Positions 37,001 to 54,106 of a stretch of DNA of 64,000 nucleotides are shown here, piece by piece. The position numbers and the translations under genes were made by a program. Source of the stretch: Lophius americanus (lineage: Eukaryota; Chordata; Actinopteri; Lophiiformes; Lophiidae); NCBI GenBank assembly GCA_037951165.1, contig JBBDHG010000104.1, positions 422,001-486,000 on the forward strand, read 5' to 3'. The first letter of the stretch is position 1. Every line of letters begins with the position of its first letter. Below the pieces are notes generated by a model. It was not told where the DNA came from. It did not search any database and saw only the letters and a program-made list of their open reading frames with translations.

Positions 37001-39324
37001 TGTGACAGTCGTGTCACAGTCAGTCTCACAGTAAGTCCTGGGGAGGGGTGAGGGGAAAATAAAAATGTAAAAATGAATTGAATTCATCCACTAGTGTATG
37101 CAAATATTTTCATGTAACCCAGTCACCTTCCAGAACCAAAAATGTGGATCGGAAAAATGATGGCTAACATGAATACAAGTCCGTTCGGATACATTTGAGT
37201 ATCTTGTTTTACCTCCCAAGTGTAATTCTGTGTGTTTGTGTGTTTGACTTACCTGCTGTGTGCTCTGCTCCTCTAGGGTAAGTTTGACCTCCAGTGACTG
37301 TCGGGCCTCCAGGAAAGCTGTCCTGTACTTCCTGTCTGCCATGTAGTACGATATAACGCCCACCGTGGCTGCACACAGGTACAGCATCACATTGGCTGCG
37401 AGCTGCAGAGATGGAGAGAGCATGTGTATAAACTGTGTGAATTTCTCTTTTGATTTGTTTCTCCATGCTGCCACTTTGGTACCATGTCTAAATATGTGGT
37501 CTGTATGGGGGTGCATATGAAACGGGACTCATCAGCCCTTCAAACTCCCACATTTTGTTTTAAATGGGCAATTGGGATTGAGGGAAAATACACTGTCTTT
37601 GTTAGCATAAATATTTACCAAGGAGGTGGTTTTTTCCACTCCTGTGTCTTTGTCTGTTTGTTTATTTGTGTCTAAGATTAAGGAAAAACTGTAAGACAGA
37701 TTTGCATGACAATTTTCCCAGATGTAGGTTTTGGCAAATCCTAGAGTAAGATTACATTTTGGTGACGTTACGTGTTTCAAAGCATTTAAAATAAAATATA
37801 ATACAAAGCTATTTGGATTTATTTGGCTATTGTGGCCTTTGATCCTTTGATGTTTCTTTAGGGGTGGAGCTAGCGGCTCTGTTTACAAGAGTTAATTGGA
37901 TTCCTTAGATGTTTACTTGGGGGTGGAGCTGAGGAAATCCGCGGGCTGAACAGAGACGCTTAAGCAGAGGGTGCTGGGGAAGAGTGGCTACAGAGTATGG
38001 GAGAGATACTCAGACTATGTTGGAGTTATAACTGGCAATAACTCAAACATTAATGTTGTGCCTTGGTGTAGGTTTGTTCTCGCTGAGTTCTTTTTATAGT
38101 TTAGTATAGTTTTATTAGAGTTGTATCATTGAAGCTATTTTCTTATAAGGATTTCATATGTTACATTGACAAAAATGGCAGTTTTGGGTTAAACATTCAA
38201 GTTTATTATTACATTTAAATATATATTCAATATTTCAACATTTGGTTTCCCATTGTTTCCGGGAAAAGGAAATATTACCAAGTTCAGAAATATTGCTGTG
38301 TATCAAAGCGTAACAAAAAAAAGTGACTTTTAAAGCCTTGTTTGGAGCTAAATGTTGCTGTTAATTTTTAGCATGCGGCACCCTGTATGATTGATTGTTG
38401 TGAAACTGCACTTTTTCTGGGAATTACAAAATCATACCTGGCACAAGGTCAACACATTTCCATCTTTCTCTTTCAACTCCCCCCTCTCATTCTCTAACGG
38501 TGTGGTTCTCATCCCACACAAAGTGTGGACACCCTGCTGCCTCCCTCTCATTGCCCACCCTCTCCATACCTGTGTGACAATCTGTCACACATTTCATCCA
38601 TCCAGTCATTTGTTACTCTCCTGAGGCCAATATTTACCTGTCTCACCAGCATGGGTCCTTGCAGCTGATCTTGAAGCCTTTGGGCCACCGTCAACCCCAG
38701 TACAAGGGTGTGTATACAACAGGACAGGGCCATGAGCAGCAGCAGGGGCACCAGGTCCAGAGGGAGGGTCAGAAAGCAGGAGAAACTGAAGAAGGCCTGC
38801 CAGCCCACTGAATCGGTGGCATGGGGGAAACGCTTGAAGTTCAGGCCCATGTAACACAAAACATGGATCGTGACCATCAACCACAGTATGTACGGCACTG
38901 CGCCCCGTGAGACCTGCGATGCCGGGAGCTTCTGCAGCCAGCACAGCATGTAGAGCACAACATCCGCTGCCACCCCCACAGCTGCAACCACAACCATTGC
39001 AAGTTTGTCCTCAGTGTAGACCACGGCACACATGATGATGATGAAGCTGTTGAAAAGGGCAGCAAACATCGCCAACACAAGCAGGTTCCCTTCTCTCTGT
39101 CTCCGGAAGTAGTTTTGAAAAATCCTCTCCAGGGATTCTGGTGAAAAGCGTCGCGCTCGTGGGAGCCAGCAGCAGCAGCAGCAGCAGCAGCTCGACTGGA
39201 GCGTGGTCCCCTCACGCGTTTGTTCCGTCCCGTGTCTGGAGTCGCTGGTGACCTGGAGCGAGTACTCCACTGAGAACTCTGCAGACTGCTCCATGTGTCT
39301 CGAGTCCATCCGGTTTACAGACAT
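25061..39324 (-). CDS. adcy3: adcy3, adenylate cyclase type 3
   Basis: A 12-span membrane enzyme making cAMP from ATP, known from olfactory and primary cilia. Twenty coding exons: 38638-39324, 37253-37402, 36294-36427, 33886-33997, 33556-33683, 32428-32586, 32189-32348, 31870-31971, 31422-31498, 31085-31246, 30887-30974, 30353-30469, 28424-28695, 28186-28267, 27869-28027, 27035-27181, 26771-26887, 25556-25682, 25352-25476, 25061-25240; 3285 nt, 1094 residues (human about 1144). Order: cytosolic N-terminus with a seven-Cys run, six-helix M1, C1a with metal-binding Asp329 (FADIVGFTQ) and Asp373 (LGDCYYC), a short C1b, M2 with an NST glycosylation sequon in exon 13, then C2 ([45 protein letters not shown]) with catalytic Asn1020 and Arg1024. 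All key residues are present, so activity is expected. Teleosts may have adcy3a and adcy3b; I cannot tell which this is. Confidence 0.97.
26150..26340. repeat. AAT/ATT-rich low-complexity block
   Basis: Repeated AATAATTATTATTAT and AAATAAATAAAA units with two near-duplicate segments containing TATTATAACTATGATACTAA, in adcy3 intron 17. Confidence 0.8.
27328..27686 (+). mobile_element. Fish interspersed repeat (~500-bp family), copy 1
   Basis: It opens ACCTCCGCC and contains GCAGGATTACAGGAAAAA, then TAGAGGCTGGCAATAACTCG. It shares these blocks, in order, with seven other copies in the window. It lies in adcy3 intron 15. The family name is not known to me. Confidence 0.7.
27787..27811 (+). repeat. 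(CTC)n trinucleotide repeat
   Basis: Eight CTC/TCC units in adcy3 intron 15, about 60 bp downstream of the exon 15 donor on the gene strand. Confidence 0.9.
28903..29440 (-). mobile_element. Fish interspersed repeat (~500-bp family), copy 2, inverted
   Basis: Reverse-complement copy ending (on plus) GGCGGAGGT, with AGCCTCTAAATCTAC near its left end. It lies in adcy3 intron 12, head to head with copy 3. Confidence 0.75.
29783..30310 (+). mobile_element. Fish interspersed repeat (~500-bp family), copy 3
   Basis: It opens ACCTCCGCCAAGGAGCTTAT, includes GCAGGATTATGGAAAAACTA and ends near the CTGAGTGCTTTTTATA block. It is about 40 bp from adcy3 exon 12. Confidence 0.75.
30575..30775 (+). repeat. 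Short dispersed repeat, copy A
   Basis: It shares AATCAATCCAGTTCTTCCTC plus GCACT, a following GATGCATGAAA / GATCCATGAAA block and GCTAACACGGAG / GCTAACACGAAG with 46285-46445. It lies in adcy3 intron 11, and the family is unknown. Confidence 0.55.
32861..32960 (+). repeat. 20-bp minisatellite, five units
   Basis: Five consecutive 20-bp units are in register, the third and fourth identical (AGTCGACATGTTGGGGAAAA) and the outer ones diverged. It lies in adcy3 intron 5. Confidence 0.8.
34070..34208 (+). mobile_element. Fish interspersed repeat (~500-bp family), copy 4, fragment
   Basis: Only the 5' third is present: GTCTGTTTGTGAGCA, ATGGAAAACCTACAGGACAC and GTGATGTTACGTGTTT. It lies in adcy3 intron 3. 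Confidence 0.55.
34643..34735 (+). mobile_element. Fish retroposon 3'-end fragment (sister of 2738-2845)
   Basis: It contains GCTTATCCTGTTCAGGGTCA, GGGGCTTGAGCCCATACCAG and GAGAGGCGGGGTAAACCC. It lies in adcy3 intron 3, directly before an L2-like tail. Confidence 0.6.
34780..35105 (+). mobile_element. LINE-2-like 3' end (C-terminal ORF2 remnant and tail)
   Basis: The frame reads [20 protein letters not shown] followed by [10 protein letters not shown], the conserved C-terminal end of L2/CR1-type reverse transcriptase ORFs. It is followed by a GTAAAGTGCATTATAAATTA tail and a TTATTATT microsatellite, the usual L2 3' terminus. It is 5' truncated and inactive. Confidence 0.75.
35640..35975 (+). 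mobile_element. Degenerate LINE 3' fragment
   Basis: Nucleotide blocks such as CTCGTCGAATGGAGCCAGTT, GGTTCGGGCATCTGATCAGG and CGCCGTATAAGCGGAAGAAA match the common fish LINE ending, with in-frame stops in all frames. It lies in adcy3 intron 3. Confidence 0.6.
37617..38106 (+). mobile_element. Fish interspersed repeat (~500-bp family), copy 5
   Basis: It opens ACCAAGGAGGTGG and carries GGTGACGTTACGTGTTTCAA, GGGGTGGAGCT and CTGGCAATAACTCAAACATT in the family order. It lies in adcy3 intron 1. Confidence 0.7.
39168..39191 (-). repeat. adcy3: CAG/TGC trinucleotide repeat coding for poly-Cys in adcy3
   Basis: A run of GCA units on the plus strand reads TGC on the gene strand and encodes seven consecutive cysteines just before the first membrane domain (SSC7-WLPRARRF). 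The corresponding human segment has only scattered cysteines. Confidence 0.9.
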
Positions 39325-40083
39325 ATCGGTTTACCGAAGGATAATCCGCTCGGTTCATGAAGTAATACTGTCATGCAACGTTATCCATAAGGTGCAAAAC
39401 ACGCCAAAGGAGAGGTGCGAGGAGCATTCCATGTGTACGCTACATTCAGAGATAAGTTTCAAGGCCTTCACTATGTGCATAAATCATTCCAAATCAAGAG
39501 TATTTCGGCGCAGAGCACAACTCCATCGGAATGAAGAGTTTGGCCTTTGACTGAGAGCTTGCTTACCTTTAGAGATCACACAATGTTTCTTCATGTTAGA
39601 CAAAACTAATCCTTAAAAGTACATAAAATTCAGAACCTCTCACAGTCTTGGAGCCGAGTTTTGCCCCCCGGATGTTCCGGAAGAGAAACTTCTTGCAGAG
39701 CTTTCTGTCTTTCTGTTGAAGTCCGGTGTGCTGCCATGGTCGACCAACACAACCCTGCACCACAGGTGGATGTCCATTTCCAGGAAACAACTACGCAGGA
39801 GGACAGGGTATCTTGCCACATGAATCCATATTTCTCTCCATCACGGCAAAAGCTGCAGAACAGACCAAGATACTCTTCAGTCTTCTGCTGTTATTCTTTG
39901 CTCCTCTCTCCTCACACCTCCCCCCCTGTTTTTTCTAAACGTCAAATCCTCTGTTACTGTTGCTAAGATGAAACCAAAGTAACTGCTGGCTTGCAGCCAC
40001 GTCTTGGGAAATGATGGCGATGATGTTGTGAAGAGGTGATGAAAGGGTTGATTAAAGGTACACTGCAAACGTTTCAACGACCA
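39325..40083. other. Spacer: adcy3 5' flank and downstream of the unknown membrane gene
   Basis: It holds the presumed adcy3 5' UTR and promoter on the left. I recognise no factor-binding cluster. Open frames at 39600-39970 on both strands overlap each other and match nothing I know. Confidence 0.4.
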
Positions 40084-40237
40084 TTTATTCAATTTGATTG
40101 TTTTGCAATAATAAGTGCTACATTTAAATAAGAACCCCCTCCCCCCCACCCGGACTAAATTTTCTGATAAGTATTTGACATAATGTTCAGACCTTCTGGT
40201 GACCAGCAGGAGAGAGGGATCCAAACCAAGTGGTCAA
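40084..40237 (-). other. 3' UTR of the unknown membrane gene
   Basis: An AATAAA on the minus strand at 40084-40089 lies about 150 bp past the stop codon at 40238-40240. Confidence 0.5.
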
Positions 40238-43200
40238 TCAGTCTCTGTGTGCATTTGCAGTGGGGGATCCTTCTGTCATCCCACTTAGAGTTCTTCCCAA
40301 GGCCAAAACTATGGCCACCAGAACTCCCACGGTCCCCAGTCTCCCTAGACCTGCAGTACCCAGTGCTGCAGCCCCAAGCGCCCCGGCTCCAATTGGTGCT
40401 GCTGCTGCGGTGACTGTCTCCATGCCAATTGCAATAATAAGCTGTGGCCCTATGAGGAGACCTCCTTGTAAATTCACTGGAGTGTGGAACGGACTGGTTG
40501 GTGCACCCAGAACAAACGCCATAGCCGCGACAAGGGTGATTATTACAAATGCTGATGTTGTCAGATGAGTTTCTTTAAGCGCTACGCCTTGCATTGCAAG
40601 AACTGCACCAGCAACCACTGAACTTAAAACGGTTAGAAGTGAATTTCTGGATTCCATTGCCTGTTTTGCTGCAACACTTGCGGCTCCGAGTGCTACCCCT
40701 GCAGCTGAGGTCGCTCCTAAATATCCCCCAAGGCAACTACGGGCCCCTAGAGAAGACCGTGACAGCAGAATGACCCTCAGGGCAATTGATGATACTATGG
40801 CAGCTCCCAGGGTGATCTTTCCAGCCACCTCGGACCCCATCCCGACCATGGCCACTGTTCCCAAGCCAGCCCCGAGCAAACCTGCGGTCAGAAACGCCAC
40901 CCAGAGGACTGATTGCAGCATCAAAACCACCTCTGCTTCGGTACCTTCAGCGGCTTCACCCGCCGCTAAACCTATTGAAAATCCCATAATACCCACAGCA
41001 ATAGAATAGAAGAAAATCCTTTTCAAAAGTGGACACCTGGTGTCTGGTCTTTGTGTCATCTTCTCTGTCAGGACTTTTCGCAAGCCATAAAACACAGATA
41101 TTGTCAAGCACATGAGGACGAGTCCAAGTGTGGCACCCATTCTTCCGTATACTACACTAAGGTAGAGGGTGGTGAAGATTATTAACAGAGCGGTCGCCAC
41201 GCCGTTAATATTGGAAGAGTATGAGTAGACAGCAAGGACCACAATGCCTTGCGATGTGATGTAGATCCACAGAGGAAGGGCACCCGATAACATTCCACTA
41301 GTGACAGCAGCCACTGCGAGAGAAGCTCCTGTCAAGGTCTGTCCCAAAGATGGCATCCTCTCGCCAACTCTGGTCCACAGCTTCATCACCATGGCAGCGA
41401 AGAGGAAACTGCTTCCAAGAGAAATGAGCACCGAGGCAAACACGAGGCATGCTGCCACAGCCCCAACGCCCGTGGAACCGGCTCGTCCAGCAGCCAGAGT
41501 GGCAGCAGTCAGCAGGACAGCGTCTCGTTCCAACGTGGGCTCAACTGCAAATAATGCAGCTTCTCCAAAAGCAAAACCAGCCATTGCACTTCGTAGGATC
41601 GTCTTCACCATACCAGAAACACCTGGGTATGGAGCAAACATAATTCATAAAGACATTAAAAACATTTTAAAATACTGGTTACGTCGATTTAATTCAATAT
41701 TCCACCTAAAGTAGCAATTTTTTTTCCCCAATGAAATGAATATTATTCAGAATGGGGAGCATGCAGGGGTAACAGTGGGCTTCCAAGTTCAAGTTTATGG
41801 ACTGTCATTCCATCCTTATCTATGTAACAGAGGAACAAAGTCGCATGACGCTAACATGAGAACAAACTAATATATCAGCTAAAGAACATATCATTTAAAA
41901 GCGTCTAAGACAAAAAGACAATAACAGCAGCAGCTAAAAAAGAACTGTACTATGTTTAAAAGAAGTGCAATAATTAAAATGAGGTATGAAAACATACAAA
42001 AATACTATATAGAAATGATTTAAAAGGCAGTAGTTCTGTGTTCTGAGCTCAGGAGCAGAGCAATAACTGTTCAACAGTATTATGGCCGGTGGAAAAAATG
42101 GCTGTTGCACATTCTGCTTGTTCTTTGCTTTAATTGATCCATACCGATCAAACAGGCCATTAGCAAAGTTAGAAGAGTCCCTCACAACACAGAGGCCTCT
42201 CTTCCTGCACATGTCCTCATACAGGTCCAGGGTAGAGGGGAGGGGGCGCCCGATGACCTTATGAGCCATCCTCACCACAGTCTGCAAAGGGTTTCTGTCG
42301 GAGGAAATGCAGCCGCCGTACCAGGAGGTGACGCAGCTCGTCAGGACGCTCTCCACATCGTCCCGATCTTCGGCCTCCTGAGGAAGTCCATCCTCTGCTG
42401 TGCTATCTTGAATAGTTGTGATGTGTTCAGAGAACGAGAGAGATCCTCTGTGATGATGAGAGCCGATGATGTAAATACGTGCCATGTTAAAACTATGACA
42501 TTAAATTACCTGAGTCACCGACCGCGGTGCTGGCAGTTATGTCATGTGACTACAGTAGAGAGAATATTGGATATTGCTGCCTTCAAGAGACTTCTCAAAA
42601 GGCATGTAAAATGTAAAATTTAAGAATGTGAATAAAACTCCCTCCACCACCTCGTCCATCCTCGATAACCCGCTGACCTGCACAAACATCAGCCACGCTT
42701 CATTTACATACAACCGTACATTCGCATCAAACACTCAGTTTAACAATAAATTGAATTTAACCTTACATCCATTGTTCAAAAAACATAGAAACACGCTGAC
42801 ATCTGGTTGTCAGCTCTTTTCCTTATACTTTCACGTGTCATACTGCCTCATAATCACAATAAAAGGGACCACCAGTATATTTCTTTTTAGCTGATCTGGT
42901 CAGCTCTAATCTAAGCTATGAGTTTATCTAGCGAGCTGCATTTGCTCTTCATTTTGGACTTAATTCTTGCGAAAATTCATTCACATTTTTGTGTGTCAAA
43001 TGGGCCTCCAGGCTAATACGTGAGTCTTAACTCAACCGGTTGGATATACATTATTCACAGCTGCAGCACGAGGCCAGCTTGAATTTTCCGGACTCTTCAA
43101 ATTACTTCAAAAGTGAGATTCAGCTCCTTCCCTCTTGCCCACGTTCTGTTTCTCCTACAGGGAAAACAAAATGCTACAGAAACTGGTTCGTACCTGCAGC

Positions 43201-43555
43201 TATTAGCACTTTATCATTTAACCCTTCAAAGGTACATATAAAGAAACTTTGAACCTCAAATTTACAGTTTGTCACTTTAAGGAAGTAAAGTGTAATGTAA
43301 GGTAATGGCATTGATTCTCTGCAAAAACACAGAAACGTATGTATCCTGTCTATGTACTCTACTTAAATTTCAGGATCACATGGGCAGAAGCTGAGACATG
43401 GTTGCAGATCCTGCTCTTATGCTCAATAGTAAATCCTCCGTCATAAGCAGCTGTGTGAATGTGTATTTAATTAAAATGTTATAAGGAGCCTTTCCTGCGA
43501 AACTATACTTGCTATGCATGTCTAAAGTCACCTTACCTAGGTTTGTTTCTGCCAT
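40238..43555 (-). CDS. Unrecognised multi-pass membrane protein, 467 aa (two coding exons)
   Basis: Exon 43537-43555 encodes MAETNL plus the first base of a Gly codon, with a GTAAGG donor. It joins exon 40238-41622 through a CATACCCAG acceptor, in phase, to give MAETNLGVSGMVKTILR and then 1.38 kb of uninterrupted frame. The protein is very rich in Ala, Gly, Leu and Val, with roughly 12-14 hydrophobic segments (for example GVATALLIIFTTLYLSVVYG near 150 and FVIITLVAAMAFVLG near 365). A charged loop around 190-208 contains KMTQRPDTRCPLLKR, and the C-terminus is a short polar tail, SPTANAHRD. No signal peptide, catalytic motif or transporter signature is recognised. Almost the entire protein in one exon suggests descent from a retrocopy. 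It diverges from naga across a CLEAR-bearing promoter, which hints at a lysosomal role. The hydrophobic pattern and clean phase make it a real gene; the function is unknown. Confidence 0.82.
41934..42485 (-). mobile_element. LINE ORF2 C-terminal fragment in the intron of the unknown membrane gene
   Basis: The frame reads VESVLTSCVTSWYGGCISSD, then TVVRMAHKVIGRPLPS, RKRGLCVVRDSS and FFPPAIILLNS. These match in order the C-terminal end of fish non-LTR reverse transcriptase ORFs (…SILTSCITVWYG…, FFP.A..LLN). The part between FANGLFDRYGS and the FFP block is shortened. It is 5' truncated; the long frame is a remnant, not a host gene. Confidence 0.75.
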
Positions 43556-44075
43556 GGTTCCTTGTGCGTTGTGCTCACAGCTTCCACCTTTCTTCCACCG
43601 TGGGAGGAACAAACCAGAGAAAGAGGCTTGTCCACTGATATGACAAGGCAGCACTCTGGAGGAAGTAAGGTTAGTACAGTCAGCACTTTTCCATCAGCTT
43701 AGTGTTTCAAAAACTCATATCATGTGACAACTGTCAAACAAGCAACACCCAAAAAATACCAGACTACTAAAACTTTTCGATTTCATTTAGCAGACAGCAA
43801 CTTACAACTTGACTGTTCTTATCTAATATCATTGTTATGGTTCTGATGTTATGAATAATGGACTAACAGCTACAACAAAATTGAGCAATGACTGACAGCT
43901 AGTTTACCCCGCGTGCGTTGCCGTTATTACTGAGTTGTTAAACTGTATTAAATTATCTATCTGATGCAGAAGAGGCAACAAAGCAGACAAAAAGGAGTCA
44001 GACTCACTTTAGTTAGCACATGTTTTTTTAAACTCTTTAAAGAAGTGGTGCTTCCTCCGGGTGTCTGACTGCCGA
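43537..44075 (-). other. 5' noncoding exons of the unknown membrane gene (predicted)
   Basis: An upstream exon ending at 44008 has a good donor (AAA|GTGAGT), and an acceptor TTCCTCCAG precedes 43656. Joining them leads into the exon with the MAETNL start. The upstream exon holds a minimal uORF (ATG TGC TAA). The splice sites are seen; their use is inferred. Confidence 0.5.
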
Positions 44076-44130
44076 CTTCCGGCCCCGTGGTCAGCTGACT
44101 GGTCCGCAACGTCACGTGACCCGAGCCTCT
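44074..44130. promoter_or_regulatory. Divergent promoter with CLEAR palindrome (naga / unknown membrane gene)
   Basis: GTCACGTGAC at 44111-44120 is a perfect match to the 10-bp CLEAR element bound by TFEB/TFE3. GTCAGCTGAC at 44090-44099 has the same GTCA/TGAC half-sites around a CAGCTG E-box. An ETS-like CTTCCGG lies at about 44076-44082. The block sits between the predicted first exons of two divergent genes, so it can serve both. Transcription starts are inferred. Confidence 0.75.
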
Positions 44131-44276
44131 CGCTAGCTCGAACTTTGTGCTTACGTTTGCTCAAAGAAGTGTTTAGATTTTATTTAGACATCTGAGCGGC
44201 CTGAAAGCAAGAGCTAAGATTCGAACATAAGAAGACTTCATCCTACTTATAACTGAGAGCCGGACTCTGAAAATCA
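44131..44276 (+). other. naga: naga 5' noncoding exon (predicted)
   Basis: The exon ends at AATCA|GTAAGT, a near-consensus donor, with no ATG-led frame joining the coding exon. The next acceptor (CCTTGGCAG) is two bases before the naga ATG. The 5' boundary is not visible. Confidence 0.5.
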
Positions 44277-44677
44277 GTAAGTAATATCAACTTTCCTTTT
44301 TTGAAGAACCGGAGTCATCAAGCATGGGCTCGAATGATTATTATAGGGATTGGGTTAGTAATTGTATTTTATCATTATATTAAATGATATTATTCAAATT
44401 GTTCAGCTTACTATTCATTCAGCTTATATACACAAATTGATCACATCTGCAACTGGTAAAATTTATATTTACATTTGGGTTCTTTTGGAGATTGGACCCT
44501 TTTTTTAAATTTATCTATTTATACTTTATACCCATATTCATGTGCACATATGTATTTAATAAAATGGTAAATTTAAATCCCATTTATATGTATATCTACA
44601 TACTTATATACTTGTATATATACTTTTATATATATATATATATATATATATACATAGCATATATATTATATGAATTA

Positions 44678-44678
<1 letters not shown>

Positions 44679-44742
<64 letters not shown>

Positions 44743-44766
44743 GTCTGTCTGTCTGTCTGTCTGTCT
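44679..44766 (+). repeat. (CTAT)n-(CTGT)n compound microsatellite
   Basis: About 60 bp of CTAT units switch to about 26 bp of CTGT units. A TA-rich run precedes it from about 44628. It lies in naga intron 1. Confidence 0.95.
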
Positions 44767-45409
44767 AATAACAGAGAAGCTTTGGTGCAGTACCATGTTT
44801 TTACACATTTTACACTAAATAATAATAATAATAGTAGAAATATAATGCTTTTTGCTATCCATCTTCAAATACCTTTGAAGTACCATTTTAAGAACATGTT
44901 CAATATAAAGACTCATGATAAGATTGGTCGATGGGGAAAGGCATCAGTACAGTCAGTGAGACAACAACCTGCCGGGTGACTCACTACCAGTCAGGTGACA
45001 TTCAGGAGGACACTGCAAAAAAACTCCACCACAAAGTTTACGCATCTAAGTAAAAATACTCACTTTGCAATAAAATGTTCCCACTCGGGGTGTCTTACTA
45101 ATAAATATACCAACCAGCCACAAAACGAATGTCAGTAAGCAGCTCTAAGGTTAAATAGAATCAATATAGCGTATGTATAGCATCAGTCCCGTCAGAACCC
45201 CACATCTCTGAATAAAAAAACTATTCATAAGCTGAGCCTGCTGTTCAACCGTTTGGAGATGCATTTATATAATAATGATAATAATTATTATTATTTGCGC
45301 TTAAGAACAGTACTTGAGGAAATGTTCTAAGAAACAATCCACTGTTGCGTGTGAGAGATCTGTCACATCTTCTGGTACATCATGACTTAATGGCGTTTCC
45401 TTGGCAGGG

Positions 45410-53033
<7,624 letters not shown>

Positions 53034-53430
53034 TTGGACTTTTAACATGTCGGATAAAAAAAACAAAACATGAGGTGCTCTGAGGATTTAACACCTCAGA
53101 CTAACCGTGAAATGGCGGCGAATACTTTCAAATGAAGAATGATTTAGTGGGAACAGAGCACAAAGCTGGCTCTCAACAGGAAACAGGACTGGGTCCAGTT
53201 CAGTTCCAAAGGGCGGAGGATAGAAGTTCTCCGCCCTGCTACGTTGGCTGTATTTGAAATGTGATTTTTGTTTTTTTTGGATCAAAATGTTTTTGCTCAG
53301 GGTCGATTTTTTTCATTCTTTTTATAAATTGTTGGTGAAATGATGTTTTTTACTGCGAAACATTTATCAGTGTGTTTTATTTTTTAAATAATCATTTTTT
53401 TTCTGAATAAAATAAATGATTCCAGATGCG
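53034..53430 (+). other. naga: naga 3' UTR with two overlapping AATAAA signals
   Basis: AATAAAATAAA at 53406-53416 holds two overlapping polyadenylation signals about 375 bp after the stop codon. The predicted cleavage site is just downstream. Confidence 0.6.
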
Positions 53431-53499
53431 CTTTTTAAATCAAAAAAAAAAAAATCGTTTCTGTATAGTCATTTCTCTTTCATTTAAAGTGTAATTTTG

Positions 53500-54106
53500 C
53501 TTCGCTGACGGAGCATCTTGACCCACAGTGACCTCAACGGAGGGAAAAAAAATCACATGCAGACATAGAGGAAACAGTTTTTAGGACATAACTTTCTAGC
53601 CAATGGCCCGATTTCGCCCAAATTTGACGAATATGGTCGATTCAAGGAGATCTATCTTGTATCTATCATACTTTACTCTAGTAGTTCAAATGTCAATCAC
53701 TAGGGGGAGCTTTTTTCATGAAAACCACTATTTTCATGAAAGAAATATTTCATGGGTCATTTTTTAATTGTATACTCACATAGACTTTAGTCTGAGGAAG
53801 AACTGGATCGATTTTGCTAAAGGTCAGATGATGTTTCTGACAATAGGGGGGGTTTTATTGCCAAAAGGCAACAAAAATCAGGGGGCCATAATTTCTCAAT
53901 CATCGATCCAATGGGGTTCAAATTTGGTGCATATTAATCGACATCATATTTTAACCATATTTTAATTAAATAGTTCAAATTTACTAAAAATACTGTGGAA
54001 ATATCTTCAATCGGGGGGATTTTTTATACAGTGAAGGGGATTGGGGACTTTTCGGTATATACCTTTGCTGTCGGGGGACGACAGCGTAGGTCTAGTCACA
54101 AATACC
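53500..54106 (+). repeat. Probable interspersed repeat downstream of naga
   Basis: It opens near CTTCGCTGACGGAGCATCTTG, contains GCCCGATTTCGCCCAAATTT and CACTAGGGGGAGC, and ends GCTGTCGGGGGACGACAGCG, a 7-bp stem around GGGGA at 54068-54086. The composition and ending are typical of a fish repeat; the family is unknown. Confidence 0.4.

Noticed and set aside
39600..39970. Frames on both strands between adcy3 and the unknown membrane gene
   Set aside because: They overlap each other, have no recognisable homology and lack convincing splice context.
41934..42485. 183-residue minus-strand frame as a host gene
   Set aside because: Its ordered motifs match the C-terminal end of a fish LINE reverse transcriptase, and it lies in an intron.
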